The notes under the pieces: generated by a model
What the model was told of the DNA's origin: nothing
Seen by the model: the letters and a program-made list of their open reading frames with translations, nothing else
Databases searched by the model: none
Shown here: positions 1-8,011 of the stretch, one piece after another
Numbering within the stretch: position 1 is the first letter of the stretch
How the letters are laid out: every line of letters starts with the position of its first letter
Origin: Terriglobia bacterium
GTDB taxonomy: Bacteria; Acidobacteriota; Terriglobia; Bryobacterales; Bryobacteraceae
Direction: 5' to 3'
Length of the DNA stretch: 64,000 nucleotides
Assembly (NCBI GenBank): GCA_020073445.1
Contig: JAIQFE010000004.1
Span: forward strand, 62,001 to 126,000
Position numbers and translations under genes: made by a program

Positions 1-547
1 CAAGGAGATCGAACTCCGTGCGCGTGAGGTGAATGGGACTGCCGTTCTGACGGACGTGCCGCCGCTCGATATCCATCTCCAGATCGCCCGACCTTACGAT
101 CTGCCTGGGCGATCCGGCCAAGTGAACGCGCCGCAGCACGGCTCGGATGCGCGCCAGAAATTCACGCGATTCGACGGCGGCCGTGATGTAGTCGTCCGCT
201 CCCGCCTCCAACCCGTCCGCTCTGCGATCTCCGCCCCCATGGTCCAGGTCTCCGATCGAGATCAGCACGATTCCGCTCCCTGGCGACAGTTTTCTCACCC
301 GGCGGCACGCTTCGATCGCCGCTGTGGCGCTGCGCTTCTTTATTCCCAGCAAGACGAGGTCGAAAGGATAACGCTGGACTAGCTCCTGCAGCGTTTCCAT
401 CGAGCGGGCTTGCTCCACCTCGTAATCGGCGGCCTGAAGAATCGCTGTCAGCCGAACAAGGCAGGAAGGATCCTCGTGCGCGATGGACACGCGAGCCCGC
501 CGTGAGGGTGCGATTGCAAGATTCGCAGCCGACGCGAGGTTTTTCAC
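1..547 (-). CDS. OmpR-type response regulator with degenerate receiver (partial)
   Basis: The reading frame opens at a GTG (545-547) preceded by GGAGG at 6-nt spacing and stays open to the window edge, so the C-terminus is cut off (182 codons visible). Residues 18-140 follow the CheY-like fold pattern and residues 151-182 start a winged-helix trans_reg_C domain (SGDLEMDIERRHVRQNG...LTRTEFDLL). The phospho-acceptor Asp is absent: the beta-3 strand reads FDLVLLGIKKRS with Gly at residue 68. The conserved Lys of beta-5 is also replaced (ITAAVES). The acidic pair (E25, D26) and a Ser at the Thr/Ser position remain. It is probably a DNA-binding regulator that does not depend on aspartyl phosphorylation. 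It lies 200 bp downstream of the aldo/keto reductase gene on the same strand, and no partner kinase adjoins it here. Confidence 0.8.
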   Translation of the reverse strand, partial: MKNLASAANLAIAPSRRARVSIAHEDPSCLVRLTAILQAADYEVEQARSMETLQELVQRYPFDLVLLGIKKRSATAAIEACRRVRKLSPGSGIVLISIGDLDHGGGDRRADGLEAGADDYITAAVESREFLARIRAVLRRVHLAGSPRQIVRSGDLEMDIERRHVRQNGSPIHLTRTEFDLL

Positions 548-746
548 GATTTACCTCCAAGTTAGTGATCGAGAACCCGGACCCGAAGGTGCGAAATCGA
601 CGAAGGAGGTTGTGCTTACGAGGCGAGGAAACCTGTGTCCAACATGGAGGCCGAAAGCGGATTGCGTCAGACCGAAGCCGACGGGTCTTCAGGTAAAAGA
701 CGAGGTGCCCTCATCATAACAGATGCCTTGCGGTTGGGGTGAGTTC

Positions 747-1781
747 TCACGCCTCGGGAACCGGCAACGGATTGCGCTGCGCGAACTGCGCCTGGTGCCA
801 GTACGGGTACACGCGAGCAACTTTGCTGGCCGCGTCGAGCTTGGCGATTTGCGCTACGGTGAGATTCCAGCCCACGGCGTCGAGGTTCTGTTTGAGCTGC
901 TCTTCGTTTCTGGCGCCAAAGATCACAGTAGAAACCGTCGGCCGCTGCAGGAGCCAGTTCAAGGCGATTTGTGGAACGGTCTTGCCGGTTTCCTTGGCGA
1001 CTTCGTCGATGGCCTCGACCACTTTGAACAGGTGCTCGTCTGAAACCTGCGGGCCCATGCCGGCGGTCTTGGGAAGCCGGCTCACTTCGGGCGGCGGCTG
1101 GCCGCGACGAATCTTGCCCGTGAGCCGTCCCCAGCCCAGCGGGCTCCAGATCAACGCGCCGACTTTTTGATCGAGACCCAGCGGCATCAGCTCCCATTCG
1201 TACTCGCGCCCGATCAAGGAATAGTAGACCTGGTGGCCGACGTAGCGAGTCCATCCATATCGATCTGAGGCGGTGAGCGACTTCATGAGGTGCCAGCCGG
1301 AGAAATTCGAACACGCGATGTAACGCACCTTTCCGGAGGTTACAAGGTTGTCCAGTGTGGAAAGAGTCTCCTCGACGGGCGTAGTCGCGTCGAAACCATG
1401 CATATGGTAGATGTCGATATAATCCGTGCCCAGGCGGCGAAGGCTCTCTTCGCAGGATCGGATCAGGTGATGGCGCGACGAGCCCAGGTCATTCGGGCCA
1501 TCGCCCATGGGGAACGTAGCCTTGCTGGATATCAGCAACTGTTGGCGCTTGCCGGAAACAGCTTTGCCGAGGATTTCTTCGGAGAGTCCCTTGGAGTAAA
1601 CATTGGCCGTATCGAAAAGATTGACTCCGGCGTCCAGGCAGACGTCGATCAACCTTTTGGCTTCCTCGACGCCGGTGTCTCCCCAGGCGCGGAAGAATTC
1701 GTTACCGCCGCCGAAGGTTCCCGCGCCAAAACTGAGAACGGAGACCTTCAAACCCGAACCGCCAAGCTGTCTGTATTCCAT
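747..1781 (-). CDS. Aldo/keto reductase
   Basis: A 344-residue protein with the whole AKR (beta/alpha)8 pattern. It opens with MEYRQLGGSGLKVSVLSFGA and carries the catalytic tetrad: Asp57 and Tyr62 in FDTANVYS, Lys87 in ISSKAT and His128 in DIYHMH. The NADPH-binding end is visible near residues 285-305 (VIFGARNEEQLKQNL). Length and motifs fit the AKR family that reduces aldehydes and ketones in the cytoplasm with NADPH; the substrate cannot be read from the sequence. It is transcribed divergently from the M16 peptidase pair, with only 35 bp between the start codons, so the two promoters must overlap or lie inside coding sequence. Confidence 0.92.
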   Translation of the reverse strand: MEYRQLGGSGLKVSVLSFGAGTFGGGNEFFRAWGDTGVEEAKRLIDVCLDAGVNLFDTANVYSKGLSEEILGKAVSGKRQQLLISSKATFPMGDGPNDLGSSRHHLIRSCEESLRRLGTDYIDIYHMHGFDATTPVEETLSTLDNLVTSGKVRYIACSNFSGWHLMKSLTASDRYGWTRYVGHQVYYSLIGREYEWELMPLGLDQKVGALIWSPLGWGRLTGKIRRGQPPPEVSRLPKTAGMGPQVSDEHLFKVVEAIDEVAKETGKTVPQIALNWLLQRPTVSTVIFGARNEEQLKQNLDAVGWNLTVAQIAKLDAASKVARVYPYWHQAQFAQRNPLPVPEA

Positions 1782-1816
1782 ATTCTGATCTTAAACTCGG
1801 ATGATATTCTCAAGGT

Positions 1817-3160
1817 ATGATCTGGAAGTTCCTAGTTCTGGTTCTGGCAACAGGGGCGTTTGTAGCGGCCAACGCCCAAATCAAGACCTTCCCGTTCGCT
1901 TACACGCAGCAGGATCTCCCGAACGGACTCCGGCTGGTGACGATCCCGACCGATTCTCCGAACCTGGTGTCGATCTACATCGTGGTGCAGACCGGATCGA
2001 GGAACGAAGTAGAACCCGGCAAGTCAGGCTTCGCGCATTTGTTCGAGCACATGATGTTTCGAGGCACCGCGAAGTATCCGCCTGAAAAGTACAACCAGAT
2101 CCTGCAGCGCGCCGGCGCGGCCTCGAACGCGTACACCAGCGACGATCTGACGGCCTTCTACACTACCTTTTCGAAAGAGGATTTGGCGCAGATTCTCGAA
2201 ATGGAATCCGACCGCTTTCAGACTCTCAAATATACTCCGGAAGTTTTCAAGACGGAGACCGGCGCTGTCCTCGGCGAATATAACAAGAACAGTTCGGATC
2301 CGGAAGAGAAGCTGGACGAAGTGCTGCACGATACAGCCTTCGACCGGCACACGTATAAGCACACCACCATGGGCTTCCTGAAGGACGTTCAGGATATGCC
2401 CAACCAGTACGATTACAGCCTGAAGTTCTTCGATCGCTACTATCGGCCGGAGTACACGACCATCGTGGTCGCGGGCGATGTGGACGCCAAGCAGGTTCGC
2501 GCTCTGGTCGACAAATCGTGGGGGAACTGGAAGCGCGGCAGCTATCATCCCGATATTCCCGTTGAGCCGGCACAGCAGAGCCCTCGCGAAAACAAGATCG
2601 ACTGGCCCTCGCCGACCCTGCCGCTGATCGAAATCGCGTTCCACGGCCCGGCTTATTCGGATACTGACAAGGACTGGACCGCGCTCGATGCCCTGGCGAC
2701 CTTGGCGTTCGGGCGCAATTCGGATTTGTACGAGAAACTGGTGGTCCGCGAACAGAAGGTCGACCGGCTGATCGGCGATATGTCGCAAAGCGTGGATCCG
2801 AATCTGTTCGCGATCGAGGCGCGAGTGAAGACTCCCGAGGATGTTTCCTACGTTCGCACGCAGATTCTCGACACGATTAAGCACTTCCAAGACGACCTGG
2901 TACCCGCCCAGAAGCTGAGCGCAGTTCAGAGCCGAGAGCGCTACGGGTTTACCATGCAGCTCGACAACAGTCAGTCCGTCGCGGCGGCGGTTGCACGCTA
3001 CATTGCGCTGCGGCGGACGCCTGACACGATTGACAAGCTGTACGCGATCTATTCCCGGCTTACTCCGGAAGACATTCGGGCCGCGGCACGAAAATACCTC
3101 ACCGAAAATAACCGGACCATCGTCACGCTGACGGGTCCCGCGGCTGGAGGCGGCAAATGA
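1817..3160 (+). CDS. M16 family zinc metallopeptidase, catalytic subunit
   Basis: A 447-residue secreted protein with a Sec-type signal peptide (MIWKFLVLVLATGAFVAANA). The inverted zinc motif HxxEH is intact as HLFEH (His74, Glu77, His78), and the third ligand Glu154 sits in ETGAVLGEYNK at the expected distance of about 76 residues. Peptidase_M16 and M16_C lobes follow in order. The protein is probably periplasmic and degrades small or unfolded polypeptides. Its stop codon overlaps the start of the next gene by 4 bp (ATGA), so the two M16 proteins are translationally coupled and probably form a heterodimer like MPP alpha/beta. An AAGG just before the start is too close to be a good ribosome site, so the ATG at 1817 is chosen because it begins the signal peptide. 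Confidence 0.93.
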   Translation: MIWKFLVLVLATGAFVAANAQIKTFPFAYTQQDLPNGLRLVTIPTDSPNLVSIYIVVQTGSRNEVEPGKSGFAHLFEHMMFRGTAKYPPEKYNQILQRAGAASNAYTSDDLTAFYTTFSKEDLAQILEMESDRFQTLKYTPEVFKTETGAVLGEYNKNSSDPEEKLDEVLHDTAFDRHTYKHTTMGFLKDVQDMPNQYDYSLKFFDRYYRPEYTTIVVAGDVDAKQVRALVDKSWGNWKRGSYHPDIPVEPAQQSPRENKIDWPSPTLPLIEIAFHGPAYSDTDKDWTALDALATLAFGRNSDLYEKLVVREQKVDRLIGDMSQSVDPNLFAIEARVKTPEDVSYVRTQILDTIKHFQDDLVPAQKLSAVQSRERYGFTMQLDNSQSVAAAVARYIALRRTPDTIDKLYAIYSRLTPEDIRAAARKYLTENNRTIVTLTGPAAGGGK

Positions 3161-4635
3161 GAGTCGCTTCGGCCGGCGTCATAGGAGTGCTTCTTGCCGC
3201 TAGTGGATTGGCTCAGATGAGAACGGTCACACTTCCCAGTAAATCCCCGCTGGTCAACATTCGAATCGTCTTCACCACTGGCGCGATTGTGGATCCGGCA
3301 GATAAGCCCGGCCTTTCCCACCTCACTGCGGCGATGTTGGCCGGCGGAGGAACCAAGGATCTCACCTATAAGCAGGTGGTCGACGCGATGTTCCCGATGG
3401 CTGCTTCCTTAAACAACCAGTCGGATCAGGAAATGACGGTATTCAGCGGGACCACGCACGTGGACAATCTGCCGGCGTATTACAAGCTGGTGCGATCCAT
3501 GCTGCTCGATCCAGGCTGGCGCGAAGACGACTTCAAGCGCATTAAAGACGACGCGATCAATTCGCTGCGAGTGGGCCTGCGCGGCAACAACGACGAAGAG
3601 CTGGGCAAAGAAGTCCTGTATTCGACGCTCTACCGCGGCACTCCGTACGGCCACTACAGCGTCGGGACGATCTCGGCGATCGAGAAGATGACGATCGAGG
3701 ATCTGAAGCAGTTCTACAAGCGGCACTACACGCAGTCGAACCTCATTCTCGGCCTGGCGGGTGGATACCCGGCGGACTTCCTCGATCAGATCAAGAAGGA
3801 TTTCGCGGCGCTGTCGGCGAAGGACGAAACGCCCGTCCCGGCGATCAAACCGGAGCCGATCGACCACACACGCGCCACGATCGTCGAGAAGAACACGCGA
3901 TCGGTGGCTTATTCCTTCGGTTTCCCGATCGACGTGAAGCGGGGCGATCCGGATTACCCGGCTCTGCTCCTGATGCAGTCGTATTTGGGCCCGCATCGCA
4001 TGAGCGGCGGCCGCCTGTTCCAGCGCATCCGCGAGATTCGCGGGATTAATTACGGCGACTACGCGTACATCGAGTATTTTCCGCGGGGAATGTTCGCGAT
4101 GGAGCCTTCGCCGAATCTCGCTCGACGCAGCCAGATTTTCCAGATCTGGATCCGGCCCGTCGAGCCGCCCGCCGCAGCATTTACCCTGCGCCTGGCATTC
4201 TTTGAGTTGGAGAAATTGATCAAGGACGGCATCCCGAACGAGGACTTCAACCGGACCAAGGAGTTTCTCACCAAGTATGTGAACGTTCTCACGAAAACCA
4301 AGAACGCCGAGCTCGGCTATGCGATTGACAGCCTGTATTACGGGATTCCGGACTACAACAGCTACATCAAGAACGGAATTGCGAAGCTGACGGTCGAGCA
4401 GGTGAACGCCGCCATTCGCAAGCATCTGCGTGCCGACCGGATCCAGATCGTCGCGGTGTCCGCGAACGCCGAGCAGCTCAAGAAGCAGCTTGTGGGATCG
4501 GGACCGGCGCCGATCGAGTACAACTCAGCCAAACCCGCGGCGATCCTGACTGAAGACAAACTGGTCGAGAAGCTGGATCTGGGCCTGCGCCCCGCGGATG
4601 TTCAGATCGTCCCGGTAGCCACGGTCTTTGAGTAA
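3157..4635 (+). CDS. M16 family peptidase-like protein, non-catalytic partner
   Basis: A 492-residue protein with an N-terminal signal peptide (MRVASAGVIGVLLAASGLA). It aligns in layout with the preceding M16 peptidase, but the zinc motif is lost: the matching segment reads GLSHLTAAML, without the second Glu and His. The C-terminal lobe motif around RIREIRGINYG is kept; in active M16 pairs this lobe supplies the Arg/Tyr that bind the substrate. This is the usual division of labour in M16B heterodimers, where one chain carries zinc and the other shapes the substrate chamber. It overlaps the catalytic gene by 4 bp. Loss of the zinc site is seen directly; the heterodimer role is inferred from known families. 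Confidence 0.9.
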   Translation: MRVASAGVIGVLLAASGLAQMRTVTLPSKSPLVNIRIVFTTGAIVDPADKPGLSHLTAAMLAGGGTKDLTYKQVVDAMFPMAASLNNQSDQEMTVFSGTTHVDNLPAYYKLVRSMLLDPGWREDDFKRIKDDAINSLRVGLRGNNDEELGKEVLYSTLYRGTPYGHYSVGTISAIEKMTIEDLKQFYKRHYTQSNLILGLAGGYPADFLDQIKKDFAALSAKDETPVPAIKPEPIDHTRATIVEKNTRSVAYSFGFPIDVKRGDPDYPALLLMQSYLGPHRMSGGRLFQRIREIRGINYGDYAYIEYFPRGMFAMEPSPNLARRSQIFQIWIRPVEPPAAAFTLRLAFFELEKLIKDGIPNEDFNRTKEFLTKYVNVLTKTKNAELGYAIDSLYYGIPDYNSYIKNGIAKLTVEQVNAAIRKHLRADRIQIVAVSANAEQLKKQLVGSGPAPIEYNSAKPAAILTEDKLVEKLDLGLRPADVQIVPVATVFE

Positions 4636-4710
4636 TCTCCCATACCGAAATACTGAAACGTTATCGCGACAGAATGATCTCTCATAGAGAATCGGGGAGA
4701 ACATTCGTTC

Positions 4711-5472
4711 TTGCGGCGCAACTTGATTTATCCGCATCGCAGCGTCCGGTCCTTGCCTTTGAATGGCGCGAGGCTGACAGCCGCTGTTCTGTTGTCGTTG
4801 GTTCTGACGATGGCCGCGTACTGGTACCGCGCCCCCCTGCTGGCCCGCCACAATCAGATTTCGGCAGCTCTGCTGCGCGCATGCGACATCCCCACGGAGG
4901 GTTCCACTCAGGTCGACCTCTTTGATCCGATCGGATCGGCCGAGGTGGTCACCATAACCGTATTTCGTTTGCCCCAGCAGCCGGTGCGAGTGGCGATCCT
5001 GTTTGTCGGCGCGGTTCTCGTACTCATGGGCGTGTACGCGCGAGTGGAATTGGCGCGAAACTTCATCGTCTTCCTGCTAGTGCTGCTGTTTCTGGCAGCC
5101 GGGGTGATGGTGTTTTCGCCGAGTTCCGAGGTCACCTCGGTCGAGTTCTCGCAAATCTGGTTACGCGGGGAGATCCTGGTGTGGCTGCTGTTGCCGTGGT
5201 TCTCCGCCGGCTTGCTCGTCCTACTGCAGCCGACGGTATGGCCTGGAGTGATATGGGCCGTCCTGATGCAAGCTTACGGTTTCCTATGGTCCGCCGTCCG
5301 GCTCGCTTTCTGTCTGGGCGTCCTGCACTTTAGCGGCCTGCTCTTAATGCCGTTACTGTGGTTCACGCTAGGACTTCTCGCGGATGTCCTCTACATCGTG
5401 GTGTTCTTGTCTTTATCCACGCGCGTCGCTGGTCTTCAAGCATGGGGAAGGCGGGCCTATTGGCAATTCTGA
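4711..5472 (+). CDS. Polytopic membrane protein of exopolysaccharide-type operon
   Basis: A 253-residue integral membrane protein, function unknown. The TTG start at 4711 has GGGGAGA ten nucleotides upstream; the ATG at 4810 is an alternative. Hydrophobic segments lie near residues 22-38, 94-110, 116-136, 150-172 and 178-245. A loop of about 50 residues after the first segment (residues 40-92) would be extracytoplasmic. Near the C-terminus, AVRLAFCLGVLHFSG faintly recalls the Arg and His motifs of exosortases, but no nucleophilic Cys is found at the proper place, so I do not call it an exosortase. It overlaps the following glycosyltransferase gene by 31 bp, which places it in the same operon and suggests a role in assembly or export of the polymer. 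Confidence 0.75.
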   Translation: MRRNLIYPHRSVRSLPLNGARLTAAVLLSLVLTMAAYWYRAPLLARHNQISAALLRACDIPTEGSTQVDLFDPIGSAEVVTITVFRLPQQPVRVAILFVGAVLVLMGVYARVELARNFIVFLLVLLFLAAGVMVFSPSSEVTSVEFSQIWLRGEILVWLLLPWFSAGLLVLLQPTVWPGVIWAVLMQAYGFLWSAVRLAFCLGVLHFSGLLLMPLLWFTLGLLADVLYIVVFLSLSTRVAGLQAWGRRAYWQF

Positions 5473-6830
5473 TTCTGTTTGCCAAAGTGATCGTCGGCAT
5501 TGCCATCGTCGTGTTGACCTTGTATGCGGGGCGTCACTACGGTTTCACTTTGTATCGCCTTTCGCTGCGGCGTCCGCGGGATACGAATGAACTGGTTGGA
5601 TTCCTAACGCCGCGGATCTCCGTACTGGTTCCGATGCACAACGAAGAAGGCGTGGCCGCGGATGTCTTGCACGCGCTGGTGGAATGCGACTATGACCACG
5701 ACCAGCTGGAAGTCCTGGCCATCAACGACCGCTCGACCGACCGGACCGGCCAGATCATCGATGCATTCGCAGCGGAATATCCCATCATCAAACCGATTCA
5801 CCGGACCAGCGGGGCGGGCGGCAAGGGCGCGGCTCTCATAGATGCCACCAAACAGGCCAATGGCGAGATCCTGCTGCTATTCGATGCGGACTACTTTCCC
5901 GGCCGCGCCATGCTCAAGATGCTGGTGTCGCCGTTTTGCGATCCGGAAATCGGCGCGGTGATGGGCCGCGTGATTCCTCACAATAGCGGGAGCAGCCTGC
6001 TTTCGGCCCTGTTGGGACTGGAACGGGCCGCGGGCTACCAGATCAGCCAGCAGGCGCGCTTCAATTTGGGGTTGACTCCCCAGTTCGGCGGGACCGTCGG
6101 CGGAGTGCGCGCCACCGCGCTCAAAGCCGTGGGCGGCTGGAACTCCGACTCGCTGACGGAAGACACTGACCTGACGTTCCGCCTGGCGGCCAGCGGTTGG
6201 AAGATCGGCTACGTGAACCGCGCGGAGTGCTATGAAGAAGCGCCGGAATCCTGGCCGGTTCGCAAGCGCCAGATCGTTCGATGGGCCATGGGGCACACCG
6301 AATGCCTGCATCGGCTGGGCGGCGAAGTCTGGTCCAGCCGCTTCATGAGCAGGTTCGAGAAGCTGGATGCGATTTTCGTTCTGGGTTGCTACTGGACAGC
6401 ACCGATTTTAGTCATGGGATGGCTGGCATCGCTGGTACTGCTGTTCAGCCCGCAAGCGCACCAGGTGCCGATCTTCGCGGTGGCGCTGTCGCTGGTCGGC
6501 TACCAGCTGTTCGGCAGCCAAGCGACCTTCTTCGAGATGGGCGCGGCCGCGCTCTTGGACGGCAAGTCGCGACCCGCGGATCTGGTGCCGCTGAACCTGG
6601 TGAACTTCTTCGCCAGTACGGGCGCTATCTGCGAAGCGTTGTTCCGGTACTATTCGGGACGCATTTTCGGCTCGCCCGGGCCCGGCTGGCACAAAACCAA
6701 ACGCTACCGCGAAAACGGAATTCATAACGGTAATGGCAATGGGAACGGGCACGGAAATGGCGGAAGACAGCTGTACATTCAGGGAGCCAACGGCTTATAC
6801 AGCTGCCGGCTGGAGGAACGTCAACAATGA
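5442..6830 (+). CDS. Processive family 2 glycosyltransferase (cellulose/PNAG synthase-like)
   Basis: A 462-residue membrane glycosyltransferase. One N-terminal membrane segment (residues 6-29) precedes a GT-A domain with the processive motif set: VLVPMHNEEG (61-70), Asp96 in AINDRSTD, DAD (148-150), TED (239-241) and QIVRW (277-281). Two or three membrane segments follow (about 305-375). These motifs are shared by cellulose, hyaluronan and poly-N-acetylglucosamine synthases, which polymerise a UDP-sugar at the inner membrane and extrude the chain. The C-terminus has an odd low-complexity Asn-Gly tract (NGNGNGNGHGNGG). ATG 5442 is chosen over an upstream start at 5358 because homologous sequence begins only with the membrane helix. 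The stop overlaps the next start by 4 bp. Confidence 0.9.
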   Translation: MGKAGLLAILILFAKVIVGIAIVVLTLYAGRHYGFTLYRLSLRRPRDTNELVGFLTPRISVLVPMHNEEGVAADVLHALVECDYDHDQLEVLAINDRSTDRTGQIIDAFAAEYPIIKPIHRTSGAGGKGAALIDATKQANGEILLLFDADYFPGRAMLKMLVSPFCDPEIGAVMGRVIPHNSGSSLLSALLGLERAAGYQISQQARFNLGLTPQFGGTVGGVRATALKAVGGWNSDSLTEDTDLTFRLAASGWKIGYVNRAECYEEAPESWPVRKRQIVRWAMGHTECLHRLGGEVWSSRFMSRFEKLDAIFVLGCYWTAPILVMGWLASLVLLFSPQAHQVPIFAVALSLVGYQLFGSQATFFEMGAAALLDGKSRPADLVPLNLVNFFASTGAICEALFRYYSGRIFGSPGPGWHKTKRYRENGIHNGNGNGNGHGNGGRQLYIQGANGLYSCRLEERQQ

Positions 6831-8011
6831 TTACGGCTATCCCCTGGACGTTTCTGGCGTTTACCGGAGTGGTGGGCGGAATCATCTATCTGCACTTCTA
6901 CTTCGCGCACAACCGCTGGCGGCAGGTGCGCGGGCAGGAGACCGAGGATATCGATCCCAGCTACATCCGGCGCGAAGATTACTTTGGCCAGTCCTTTCGA
7001 ACCAAGCTCCAATCCTGGCTGGAGCTGCCCGCGGTCACCTCGTCCGACGGAGTTCGGACGATTCAAAAAAGCAGCGAGCGCATCCGCGTGATTCCAGCGC
7101 TGCGTCTGGCGGATCGGGCGCAGTCCGATGACATCCTCTCTATCCAAAGCGACTTCAGTTGCGGCGCCGCAGGCAATTTCACCCGTGAAATCTACGCCGC
7201 AGGGAACGTGAGTGTTGGAGCCGGATCGAAACTGCAGGCCGTCGCCGCGGATGGGGATATCACGCTGTCCCCCGAAGTCGAAGTTGCGCGCTGGGTGGAT
7301 AGCTTGGGGGAACTGCGCCTGGGGCGCAACTGCATGATTCATTCCCGCGCAACGGCTCGAAAATCGGCCTTTCTCGATGTGGGCGTCCAGGCCCTGTCGG
7401 TGTTCGCTCCGGAAATCACCACCGCGCCGGGAGCCATGGACGCCAGCCGCTATGCGGCATCCTCGCCGGATCGTCTGCAAATTCCCCCGGTGGCGGGCGC
7501 GGATGCAAGCGCGCTGAGCCGGATGGGATTGGACTTGTCGAAATTGACGCCGCTCGGCCCGGAGTGTTGGATTTATGCAGGTTCGTGGCGGCCTGAAGCG
7601 CCCGTGCACTTGACGGCGCAGTTGGTCGTGAGGGGGGATTGCTCGATTCCGGCCAGCAGCCTGCTCGAGCAGGACCTCAAGGCGTCGGGCAATCTGTACA
7701 TCGGAGCGGGCTCGGAGTGCAAAGGCAACGTGGTTTCGGAAAAATCGATCGGCCTGGGTCCTGGCATTCATTTTGCAGGAATCATCCACGCCGATGGAGA
7801 AATCCTGCTCAGCAACGGTGTACACGGCGAGTCCTCCGTGGGTCCGGTTGCGGTGGATGCCGGTTCGTGGCTGTATGTCGAGCAAGGTGTCACCGTTCGG
7901 GGAAAGCTGTCGAGTGGAGAGCGAGTGCGAGTAATCGCGCCGACGTCGGCGCAGGCCTGGAGACGAAAACACCAGCCTGCCGTGCGGCCAAAGTCGGGTG
8001 CAGCCAAATGA
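6827..8011 (+). CDS. Membrane-anchored bactofilin-like (polymer-forming) protein
   Basis: A 394-residue protein with an N-terminal membrane helix (residues 4-26) followed by a soluble region. Residues 100-190 and 255-375 consist of short repeats rich in Gly, Val and small residues, such as SGNLYIGAGSECKGNV and GIIHADGEILLSNGVHG. These resemble the right-handed beta-helix of bactofilins (polymer-forming cytoskeletal, DUF583). Two such blocks are separated by a linker that is less regular. In this operon it lies between the glycosyltransferase and an outer-membrane barrel, with 4-bp overlaps on both sides, so it may scaffold the synthase complex in the cell envelope. The beta-helix reading is a pattern judgement; the role is inference. 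Confidence 0.72.
   Translation: MITAIPWTFLAFTGVVGGIIYLHFYFAHNRWRQVRGQETEDIDPSYIRREDYFGQSFRTKLQSWLELPAVTSSDGVRTIQKSSERIRVIPALRLADRAQSDDILSIQSDFSCGAAGNFTREIYAAGNVSVGAGSKLQAVAADGDITLSPEVEVARWVDSLGELRLGRNCMIHSRATARKSAFLDVGVQALSVFAPEITTAPGAMDASRYAASSPDRLQIPPVAGADASALSRMGLDLSKLTPLGPECWIYAGSWRPEAPVHLTAQLVVRGDCSIPASSLLEQDLKASGNLYIGAGSECKGNVVSEKSIGLGPGIHFAGIIHADGEILLSNGVHGESSVGPVAVDAGSWLYVEQGVTVRGKLSSGERVRVIAPTSAQAWRRKHQPAVRPKSGAAK

Noticed and set aside
645..743. A 32-codon ORF between the response regulator and the aldo/keto reductase
   Set aside because: No ribosome site and no recognisable sequence; the region 548-746 is better left as intergenic.
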